Source: Membranipora membranacea
Lineage: Eukaryota; Bryozoa; Gymnolaemata; Cheilostomatida; Membraniporidae
NCBI GenBank assembly: GCA_914767715.1
Contig: OU612070.1
Span: forward strand, 12,169,501-12,233,500
DNA: 64,000 nucleotides
Direction of reading: 5' to 3'
The first letter of the stretch is position 1. The number at the start of each line of letters is the position of its first letter. Below the pieces are notes generated by a model. That model made no database searches and was not told where the DNA came from. It saw only the letters and a program-made list of their open reading frames with translations. Both the position numbers and the translations under genes were made by a program. Shown here piece by piece: positions 43,674 to 55,600 of this stretch.

Positions 43674-46600
43674 GTAAGTCAATTAACAGCAAATTATCAG
43701 AGGTAATTCGTTTTTAGAATTAGGTGTTGGAAACTTTACTAAATATGTATACACACCTAATGTTTCGTATTATTTCACATGGAATATTTGTTGAGAGAAC
43801 CTGCCATGTACACAGAGCAGCTTGATCTAATATCTTCTGTTTATCACAGTAATATAAAAAATTCGGACTCAAACCCCATGAGCCATGAATGTGTCTGCCT
43901 ATTATTGGGACATTGGATATGAATAACTGGAAATACACATGGTCTTCACTTGGAGTCAGTAGGCAAACGCGTAGACCTTTCGTTCACTCGAGTTGTAACA
44001 AATGAGAGTGGAAACAACTGATATTGAACATAGCATAGACTATATGATGCAATTTAACTGGTTGATACATTGCTGTGACACCAGTCTTATTTATACTACT
44101 ACAGCAGGGAATGCCTTTGAGAGATTTGTGACACAAATATAGAGCAAAGTGCTCATCCACCACACTATAATCCTCTAATCCTATTTGATGTGGTGTTCCT
44201 TTATACCGCTAATACATTATTATAACGCCACTCCTCGCCAATCTGGCAATTATACTTGAATTAAAAGATCTGAGGCCATACTTCACTTAAACTGTTGGGA
44301 TGGGCTCCTGGTAAATTCTTTAGTTCCCCACCTGGGCCACTACAAGTTCTACAGATTTACGGACTTACTTGTCGGCTTTAGCCTCCATATCTTACATACG
44401 AGTACAGTTATGGTATGAGTTTGTTGTCTGGAAGCTTGGTTATTGTTTTTTGGCTGGTATCAACCACCTTTTGTTAAGGCTCTCCAGAAGTTTGACGAGC
44501 AGATTGACAAAACCACTGATCGCATGTGCTCAAGCAAACCATTCAATATAGACCTGGTGCATGATTCAAAAGAGTGTGAGAATCTCGGTATTGTGGTGAG
44601 CTGGAATAGTTTGAGGGAAATTAACCACAGGAACCTCTTTTGTGAAAGGGATGGCCCTCAAGTAGTACAATAACAGTATAGGAAAAGGACAACTCACTGA
44701 TGAAAGGACACAGGTCAGCAAAAGCAGACTTTTGTCAAATGACAGCCTATTAGTTGGGTTTTTACAACTTCTTCTGGGTTTATGTTGTAACATCTTATGC
44801 AACTGTATTGCTCTGGCACATGACAATTTCCTATATCAAGTGTGACCCGATTTGCCCGCATTTGTAGTAGCTTGCCTTGAAGCCTACACCAAGCGTAGCT
44901 GTCGAATCTCAATGGAATGTAACCTAAGGGCCAAATACAGCTTCAACTAGGGGGAAAGGTCCATATATTCAGGGAGCTTGTTCCTATTGTTACAGCCTCT
45001 TGGCATGCCAAAACTCTTTAGAAGGAACATCGTGTTTTCCTAATATACAAGAAAATAAATTGTACTATTATTTTAATCAGAATGATCTGTTATGATTAAT
45101 GCAGCTTCCATAAGACAAGTTTTGTTAGCCTCAATGTTTCTAAGTCATGAGTGAAAACAGTATTTTGGATAAGGGAACAGCAAATTATTGCTAAGTTGAA
45201 TAAATGTTCCTTTATGTCATTATAACCATCCATTTATTTGATCAATTGTTAGACAATGATGATTTTTCATGTTCAGTGTAGGATGTTGAATACACTCCAG
45301 CACAACGCTAACTGGTTTCAGGCATAACATTTACGACGATACATGTTAAGAGAGTGGTAATGTCTTATTGTGGTAGACAGTAAAAATGTGATGACCTGGT
45401 TTGAAAAGCACCATAGACTATGCAGTGTAGTGGATTAAAATGTGTAAAATCATGTATACATATTGTGCGATGGTGGATAAAAAGAACTTATAAAAAGTCT
45501 TCAAATTTGACCTCTTTGTGACCAACAAAAAGCAGGGTCCGATTTCACTGACAACCCTTTGATCTCCCTTTGTTATTGTCCGCTGTAGATTATTTATCAT
45601 ATATTTTGCTCAATTTCTACGTCACTCCAATGTAAGGTGCGGCTTTACTCGGATTATAATTTAAATTTTATGGGTTTAGGTATTCTTGTATCTGCACTAG
45701 AAAGAAATTATGCTAAATAGTGTCACTTGGTGGCAAAGATAAAAGAAAGCTTGCTGTGGTAACTCTTTAAATCCTTCTATTTAGGTATATTGAGACTACT
45801 ACAATCAAGGAGCTTAACGCCACATCCTTTGCACTTTACCCGGAGCTTAGAGCAATGTAAGTGTTGGTATATTTACTGTAGATATAAAGCCAACTGATAG
45901 AAAGGCAATGCTGTAGAGTTGGTGTTTCCTTTGTGAGAAGAAAGAGGCTATACTGGATTCTGTTCTGCTCCATGGAGAGCCATGCATAAACTTAAGCTCC
46001 TTGTTTACTTGCTGAGCCTTGTACAACCAGTATGAGAGGGTGCTATTGGCTCAGTCTCTGTCAAGTATGTTATTGTCATGAGAATACTTTGCTTGGCAAT
46101 GTGTAACAGGTGTGCTTCTGCCTGCCTGCAAACAGAGAGCAACCTTGCACAGATATTGCGGCCTCGCAACTAAGGTACTAAAATTTCGCCCCCATGCTTC
46201 AGAATAGACACTGATTTCAATTTTAATCAACGAAATGTTGGCAGAAAATGGAATCCATTTCAGTTAAACTTTAGAGGTAGAGATTTTGTCTTTCATAGAA
46301 CTACTAAATTTTGGTTCCTTAGACCACCTGGCCGGTTTGTCCAGTGAAGAGACATGAATGGATACAACGATAAATTGTATTTAATTTGCTAGACAAATGT
46401 AGAGCAATTCTCAAACATTAACTCAATTTCAATTTAAAGATATTGATCTTTGAATGATTGAAACTCTCTGCTGATTAGCCTAATCGCCTTATTATTAATT
46501 TTATTAGTTTAATTCAACCCCAAAAAGCCTCCCACTGCCAAGCTCCATGTATAAGGACTGTCTTCAACGCTGTATATCTTTCTGTCTATTCTTCAGATAC

Positions 46601-49600
46601 GTACGTGACAACACTAAATTAGAGCACCTGGGTGAATACGTATTTTCTCAGAACCACCATCTGGGAACCATGTAAGTTTTTAATAATAGTCGATCCACCC
46701 TGCTGATAACACAGAGTTAATTATTCCAAATATTCCAACCATTAAAATGTGGAGGGTGTAAAGAGAACCAACTACTCCTGACCCATATAGTTTTGAGTTA
46801 AATACTTTTTGCAGTATGTGTGTGTAAGTGAAATCATTGGGGAGTAAAATAGTTTTTGTAAATAGCTTGGATGAACGAACGTGGGAAAGTGTCTTACCTC
46901 AGACACATAGCTTTCATTAATTACTTTAGCTCTGACATTGACCCTCTTGAGAAGAAGTCAATACCACTTGACAACTCTCTTGTCTGATGTTGTTTGGTGT
47001 TTTTGATAAATATACATCCTTAGGACAGGAATGGCATACATTGCCATGGCACAGGCACGGTGAGATATGAGACATAATCATGACAATTTATGTAGCTGGA
47101 GTACCCAGTTGGAATTTTATTAATTTGATTATTTTGGTTTGAAACAGATTGCTCCTGCTCGGATTCAAGTTTTGTCTAAAATGTTTGATGTATGCTCTTG
47201 CTCAACCCCATATACACCATGTACATATACACCATAGTTCCAACACCTCTATTTATTTCCCCATTGCTTTACATGCAAACTATGTTGACTTGTCACCTCA
47301 ATAGGCCTGCTTCAGATTCTTTCAATTCTTTAACCAGACCACTCAAAATGATGGTATGCTCCTGGTCTTCCATATTGGTGACTATGGGTTGAAAAACGGT
47401 TGTCAGAATTTTTTAGTGGCCCCATATATAAGACCATTGCATTTTGCACACATTTCCGGTCTAATTTACATTAGCCAATCCGTATGCATTGATCTTCCAA
47501 AAATGATTTTGCAAAAAAGATTTTCAAACTTTAATTCAATAGATTTCTATTGCAAATACACCTGAAAATATTAACAGGGTTCAATATCACTGATAGCAGT
47601 GCTTTTGAATTGGCTACAGCCTCATTTGTCATCAGCATACTTATCATTTTATTTTGGAGGATGGGTGCAACAAGTTGACCTTCACCCAATTACAGGTGTA
47701 TTACCATATACACCATATACACCATATACACCATATACACCATATACACCATATGCACCATATACACCATATACACCATATACACCATATACACCATGTA
47801 CATATGTGGTTCATGCACTTAATGACATTGTAAGCCATACTACCGCATTCTGTAGAAACGATATTTTCCGAGCATTCATTGAAACCGCCTCTCTTATTTC
47901 TATAAATATCAGAGATTCCACTGTTCAAATACCCCTGATGTATTTTTAGACCAGTAAGACTTCTGATGAAATAAAGGTCATTCAGAACACCCTATGTAAA
48001 TATGCAGAAATGTTTTGTCATAGTAAAAAAATGGATAGAACAAACTTGAGGCTATCATTTAAATTCTAGCAGAATTGATCACTGGCTTTAGTTAGCTTTA
48101 GCTAGCCTTCATAATATAGTACTCTTCACCTTAGGGTAAAAGACTATATACACTTATGCACTGGCTATAGTCATATTTATTAACTGAGAATGTATGCTGT
48201 GTTTGGTGTTTGGTGTTTGGTGTAGGTGCCACGGGTTTTTGCTGATGCAGGATTTACGATCATATCTACACCACACCCTTTACAATCTGATCTTTTTATG
48301 GTGAACATACAATCTACGTCAAATTGTTGATATTTCTGTACAATGTACATAATCTTTTTTGTATTTACGAGCGTGAATGTCTTTGGCAGTGTGATTTGCG
48401 TTGGGTGGGTTGGGTGTAGGAGGAAATTTGGTGGTCATATTTGTCAAAGAATCTTTTTGATCATAGATCCATTATTTAATTTGTTGGTGCCATACCACTG
48501 AATTTACCCATGACATGTGACATTTGAGATTCGCTCTCCTGATAATAATGATCTTGTACACAAAATCATTATTATCAGGAGAGCGAATCTCAAACAACCT
48601 TTAACTAACTTACCACACAGGAGGTTAATGGCAGGTTCTGGTTTACTTTTTACCAAATGATTTGGTCATCACTGAAATAAACATTCAGGTTTGTTTATAT
48701 TTTATTTTAGTGAGATAATGGGCAACAAAAGACTGAGATCGATGGATGCTAAAGCTATGGATGGTATTTTCTTCAAGCTGAGGTTCATGTAAGTTTAATA
48801 AGGAGTAACAGTAACAGGCTAATGTTCAGAGAAATGTGCAGAGAAATTTTGTTTTTTGATTTTCAAAGATCCGCGTTCGAATCCAGGTGTTGAAATAGTT
48901 AGAAATCCTTTGTCATTGATGTAGCGCCCCCTCTATATTATGTCGAACAATAAAATGATGGATTCTTCCCACCTCCACAAGACAGTCATTTTTTGATTAC
49001 ATTTGACATCTCCTTTTTATTTTTACTAAACCAAGTGGTAAAACTGCACAGTGGTAAAATTCAGAATTATAAGAACTCTAACTAGACTCGGTGAAAAAGG
49101 TCATTGAACACTGGCAAAGGTCATGAACCTTTGCATATATCTACTCCTCTACAGTCTCTGCCCTACCACCAAACAGATGATGATAATGATCGTACATGAT
49201 GATGGTGAATGCACTCTAAAAACAGATAAAAAGACAAAAATAGGTTTTCCATAAAACTAACTTTATCTTTACTGTTATCAAATCATGAAAATATGCTCTG
49301 AGTCGATACTTTGTCGGTATACTTGATTAACAAAGTGCATGTACCGCAATTATGGTTCTTTGTTGGGGCCATAAAATACCTGGATTTTCTTTCACTTCAC
49401 TTTATCATCTCTAGTACCAGGTGCGGCAGCTGAAGCTTATTATGATACTGTTCTATTTCAGATATCTTGGCGATAACTCATTGGAGAAAGTTCCAGATTT
49501 CAGTCGAATGGTCATATCTGGGACTTCGCTTGCACCAATTCTGTGAGCACACCTATATTGTACCCCCTCATACATTTCAATTATTTCCTAAAAAAATTTA

Positions 49601-52600
49601 ATGAAGACTTGTTACGGTTGAATCGATTGTCACTCAATTAAGATTCTGCGGTCGGAAAATTCTGCAAAGTATGAATGATGCAAGGTATGATGTGCGTGTC
49701 AAACTTTTTCACATTTTGCTAATTTGTTCCCTGGCTGCATGGTTTGCAGGTCTTCTTCAAAAATCGTTGTGTCCCTGGCCAAGATTATAAAACATTTGGC
49801 TTCACGTTATTCCCAAATTTTACTTTGTGTGTGTGCAGAATTTTCTTGATAGAATCTTTATTTAATTTATTTACCCATACAATTAATTTATTGCCCATTA
49901 TCCCTTCTCAAGGTATGCTATGTATTTTTTGTAGAAAGTTAGATGGAAACCCACTAGCTATACCATCTGCATTGTGTGGAGATAAGCCAGATATTAGAAT
50001 GAATGCGGATGATCTAATCTGTACTTTTCTCAATCTGTACGTATTCTGTTGTATCAATCTTTTATTTGGCTTCTCTCACTCTTCATTGCTCGCCTATCGT
50101 TGCCATAGTCCTGTTCACCGAAAAACATACCATTCTATAAATGGCAAGATCGCTAAATAAAAGGCATCTTTGTTCACATACGACTGTACAAAGCTATGAA
50201 TCAAAGTTAATAGAGCCTTTACAAGTATCAAGAGTGTCCACTTTGTCTTAAATGTTAAGAAAGGATAACAAAACACAGAAGAAACTAGAAAGTATGCAAC
50301 CAACAATGTAGTCACGTTCTAACAAAAACCACTAACAGTTCCTGGTAACATTTTCTCTTTCTCACATTGTCTATCTTCGAAACAAACAAATTATTGTTTG
50401 TACGGGAAAGCAAATCCTTGACCATGAGTCTTATTCCCACATTTGCTGACCAGCAAATATACATTCTTCTCTATCTTATCTCCAATCTAAGGAATTTAAG
50501 ATTATTCAGCAGATTTTAAGTTTCTCATGGTGCTGTTAAATCTTTATGGGGTGAAATTTCCAATGATATCAGTGACCGATGATAATAAATGGTCCCTGTT
50601 AATTTGTTATTGGTGAAACACACCTTGACCATCAGCGGTATTTCCAACATTATGCTGGCTAGTGAATGTACATGTGGTTCTGTCTTATCTCTTTTTCTAA
50701 GACGTTATAAATTATTCAGGGCATATGGCGTTTGGAAATTTTGATTGCCCTGTCATCTACATGAGTGAGTTTCTGCCTTGACGGATTCTGTTAATCAATC
50801 ATTAGAAATGGCAGCTTCCAATCTAAACTCTGTCTCTATTACTCATAATTTTGAAAATATGGGCATAACGATGATTAAAAGCTGACATAAATAGTATTTT
50901 TATGGTGTACTGTAGGCTGGGTTATCTTTCAAAATCACTAGAAACGGCCTTGTCCAGACTTTCTGGCATTCTCTTTCTCTCTAAACCAGATAATGTCTAT
51001 ATATCTGAATGAAATGGCTTTCAGACCCGTAATTGTGGTCATGGTTGAGCAAAACCTATACCATTCCCATGGACACTGTTCATTTCTGTGAGTATTGTTG
51101 AGTTGATTCTAAATTAGAATCAATTTGAAGGGGACAGATAAACTGTCGAAAAAATCTGTAAAAGAATGCACAAAGTTGAGGTGTGTAGTGTGCCGTGGTA
51201 GTTTGGTTGTTCCAAATATGTATTGATTGTCATGATAATAGGGGTGTCGAAAAGTTACTAAGTGGCCACCTGAAGTAATTTGGTAAATAGTGTTGACCCA
51301 AGACAGTTCAGGGCGCTGGTGATTCTGTCTAAACAGCTTCTTGGACTGTTATCACAGCTAGACTTTCTTAAAGTACAATGGGGCACCTCTATATGTCAAC
51401 AGAAACTAGCATAAACTATTTCCGTTTCGCACTAAAAATACTATCAAATTGAGAATGTATGCTTCCAATTTTATCATCAGAAAATAGCAAATTCTGTTTC
51501 CGACTCACTCTAAAAAAACTATTGAATTGAGAATTGTTGGCTTCCAGAATTGCCTCTATTAACATTATGTCCCCTCTCGTTTATCTTGGTAATGTGTCAC
51601 GTACCTACGTAAGTAGCCGGGCATTGCAGTGATGAGAAACTCGACTAATGTTTTATTCTTGGCGGTCCCCTCTACTCAAAGGGTGTTCCGTTACTAAAAT
51701 GTTTCTAATTTTATCAGAAACAGTTAATGACTGTTCTTTTTCTTTTACCCTACATTCTTTAAATCTAGTAAAATGTGGGATTACTTAGATAATCATTCAT
51801 GTTTGAACTTCACTTGCCTTGCAGCTACAACAATATAAAGTATGTATGATAGTTGTGCAATTCAATCTAATGACTGCTATGTTACATTTTAGATCGATGC
51901 AACATACAGAAATGACACGGTTGCCAAAAGACATGCTAAATGGTACACAAATTGAAATTCTGTAAGTGATTTGATCAGCGATTAGTCTTTTGAAGCTATG
52001 TGACAAGCGTCAAATACAAATGAGCCAAATCAAGCTTTTTGTTGAATGTATCCTGTTAATTTTTTGCTTGGTACTGGGTTGTGTCATAATCCTGTTTTAT
52101 GCAAAAAGTTACAACTAGATTTAAATCACACACACAGATAATAAAGTCCCACTTATTTTGCTTTGATCCTATCCGTGCTCTTTCTTGTTCTCTCACTTAA
52201 TATCCGATAAGAGGGTGGTCATGTATCTCATTACATATTCCTGATGATGTTTTACAGATATCTCGGTAATAACCAGTATTTGGAGAAAATAGATGAGGAT
52301 TTATTTTCCTCAATGATTCCGGATTGCCTGGTCCAGTTGTGAGTTTTTACTTACCTAGCTATTATATGAATTATATGTCATTCCTCAAGTTTAATTATTT
52401 CCTCAAAAAGTGACTTTGATAAATGAGTATTTATGAAGGCATTGTTGCGGATGAGTTTCACTCTCTATATCACGGGTCAAAATGTTTTCTGTGATCAGGA
52501 CATACTATACATATGATGTGTAAGACATGAAAACTTGGGCAGATCCTGGCAACGCTCAGTTAGAGGCAATTGAAAGTTTGATTCGGGGATGTCATTTCTT

Positions 52601-55600
52601 TATCATGAGTATTATTTGTCAAGAGTTGACAACATTACCCTCCTATATGAACTGTGTGAATCATTTAACTAGGTCCATAGAAGGAATTTTTACCCACTTA
52701 TAGTACCAAAGGATGATATTGCCTGGCAGTTACTTTTGACAAAGTTGTGTCAGATTTACATCGTAAGACAATTCAACTTTATCAAGTTAAGCTGCAATTG
52801 GTTTTTGGAGCATTGTGACAAGTTTTAGCTCTTGTAAAACCATGAGAGACAATTGGCCTGGCAAAGTAGTGTTTCTTTACTGTAACAATTGGATACTTGC
52901 CTCGACATCATTCGGATGCCAAACATCTGTGCCTGGCCTTGTCACATGGCCTTGTCTGTATGACAACGCACACTTGTTAAACACCTCCCTAAGCTTGTGA
53001 CTCTCATTTCCATCTTAAACTGCGTGTTTTCTTTACAAAAAAACCAACATCAAAGTGAACAGAATCACATAACCTTGTATGCTTTTGTTGGTACAGTCTC
53101 ACCATCAAGTGCATCAGATCAATTAAATAATGAGATACATTTACTGTGTTTCAGAGACTTGTCAGACAACCAGATGCTTACTAATATCCCGAGTGAGAAT
53201 GTCAGATCTATTAAGGTATTCGAATGTCAAAGGTGTCCTGGTGTAAAAAAGATACCTCCGACCATTAGCTTTGAGAGCATCACAGAGGTAAAGAATTTCT
53301 CGTTTTTTCTGTAAGGTCTGAATTCTTGTTGCTTTCCTGGTTGCTTTAGATTACAGTTCTGTGGCGATGCTTCACAAAGAAGTGAAACCATCTGTATACC
53401 TTTCAAGGCCAGATTATCCATGAGCCCAAAAAAACTCCTTGATAAAATTTATTTAAATTACAATTAAAGCTTTAGTGAGTTTTTGTGGCATTCCCTTATT
53501 AAACACCATTTTGATAATAGAATGTCCCAATATCATACTACTCCATACCCTTATATCCTTGTGTCTCATATTAATATTGGTCGACGCGAGGCTCTTCTTA
53601 TTCCATATTTACACACCGATTCTCTTCATCTTCTATATAACCAGAAAATGGAAAAAAATTCACATCATTATCGCAAATGAGATTGAATTAGATTGATGAA
53701 AATCTTGTGTTTTAGGCTCATCTGACATATCCTCAGCATTGCTGTGCCTTCAGAAAACCTCACATACAGAATAAAGCTGCCTACAATAAAGTAAGTTTGG
53801 GTCAAGTTCTCCATTTAGCTTGTGGTCCCATTACATAGGGATGGCAGGCAAGTGAAACAACATGAGTGGTACATAATAAATCCCTATTGGGACTTTAGCT
53901 ATTTTCATGACTGCTCTAACAATTTTGTCATCATAAGTCATGTGAGCTACAGGGACAGCAAATCCCCTTTCTGCATCTGAACATCTGAACATCCAGAATC
54001 TGCCTGCTTAACATCAATGCAACAGTTATATACATATGTATATATATACATAATATACTTGAATTGAATTGATTGTTCGGCAAGGTGATCATAGATATCT
54101 TCAATGTTTGATAGGCAGCTGAGATGGGTATGATGATGTGTAAGAAGTCTCAGCTTTATAACAAGACACCCCCTCCCTTAATAGGAAACACGGCTATGCT
54201 ATACCAGGACTCAACGAGCCCATCTACAACTGGTTTCCCTGCATTCACCACTTCTGACTATCAACATTATTTTGGCAATGACAGTAAGCAGCTAGTTGAT
54301 AGACATGATACCTGATATGATTAAATATTGACTACAGTTATGTTAGCTAGTTTTGGGGTGACTTAATGTTGGCTGGCACCAGTCTCCAATGAGGTTGATT
54401 AGGCTTTGGCTAGCAATAATTTTTCCCTTATGTGGTCAATCTACTAGGGTTATTTTGTTCATTGTCACAGAACAAGGTCAAGGTTTAAGTCCTAGATGTT
54501 AAATATTTTGAGTTTGGCTGCACAAAACAAGAGAGGTTGATCTTAAATGTTGTGATGTAATCATGCTTTGCATTGCGTTGTGAATTAATTTTGTTATTTG
54601 TATTAATGACTATTCTTACTTTAGGTGATTTGGCTGACCTGTATTACAGTTATGATTATTCTGATTACTATGATGACTATCCACAGTTCAGCCTAACTAC
54701 CCTAGATCCGAATCGTGTTCATATTAAGCCACTTGATGAGGAGATAAACTGCACTCTCGCTGACTTTCAGAAAAGAAGGTAAGTTATAGAATCATCAAAA
54801 CGAGTTTGGTAAATATTTTCTAAACATAAAGGTGGTAAATGACCAACCATCTTTTTTATGTATTCTGGATGTAACTTATTTTGGTCAGCTGGAAATGGTT
54901 CAAGTTACGCTTCCAGCTGTAGGCAAAATCAAGTGAACTCGATCGGTCTGAATGAAAAACTAGAAAAATACCTGATCTACATTTATGAAACAACTAGGAT
55001 AACCAAGCATGTAGTCACAAGTCTCTTTGCAGAATTTTACTGTAGAGCTTGTAAAACTTTTTAACTTGTGAGCTTTAGAACTTTTGAGCTTTAGAACACT
55101 TGAGCTTTCGAACTTTTAGCAGTTGTCAATTAAACATATCTGGCCAAGATTAACCCTTGCATCATACGTTATCCTTGTAGTAGTGCAGGGGCGTATATTC
55201 TAAAAAATTTCACTCACTGACTTTTTAGAGATGAGCATAATGATCGGGCGCAGCCCGATCCACACGCCGTAGGCGTGGCGCTTAAGCGCCCTCCCACCAC
55301 GGAAATTTTTGCATATCGGTAGCAAAAAAGTGCAAGCAGAGAGGTATTTCAATAGCTCACTGAGCTGTTGAGTACTTTCAGAAAACAACTCAATAGCAGT
55401 AGAAGATTACGGTAAAAAAGCTCCAGTTATAAAGCACCCATTTGAAAAAAATCTGACAACCCACAACATTCTTAATAATCAGTGATCACTAAGCAGATGC
55501 TCTACACACTATTCACTATTCAGCCATTCACGAAAATTCGTGGTCCGTGATTGCTAATATACGCCACTGTAGTAGTGTTTGGTTTCTTTTCCACAGAGAA

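Larger units (their letters stand above)
45785..53287 (+). other. LGR copy B leucine-rich-repeat exons 2-9
   Basis: Eight exons of 72, 75, 78, 81, 102, 69, 81 and 133 bases. All junctions before exon 9's end are phase 2, so each exon is roughly one LRR, the classic arrangement of glycoprotein-hormone-receptor ectodomains. Typical cores are [14 protein letters not shown] and [17 protein letters not shown]. Exon 6 (49935-50036) is longer than a normal repeat and carries two cysteines (SALCGDKPD and DDLICTF). These repeats would form the concave hormone-binding face. Confidence 0.85.

Noticed and set aside
46981-47070. Possible extra LRR exon around a CATGGCACAGGCACGGTGAGA word
   Set aside because: Not the 69-81-base size, not phase 2, and not preserved at the matching place in copy A. 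The phases of the exons on each side already join.
47599-47949. 116-codon frame with many TPY repeats, and an antisense frame of WCI repeats
   Set aside because: Both are translations of the 9-bp minisatellite inside an intron; the left arm has no such frame.
49744-50160. 138-codon plus-strand frame
   Set aside because: It reads through exon 6 of LGR copy B and its flanking introns. Phase and comparison with copy A confine the coding part to 49935-50036.
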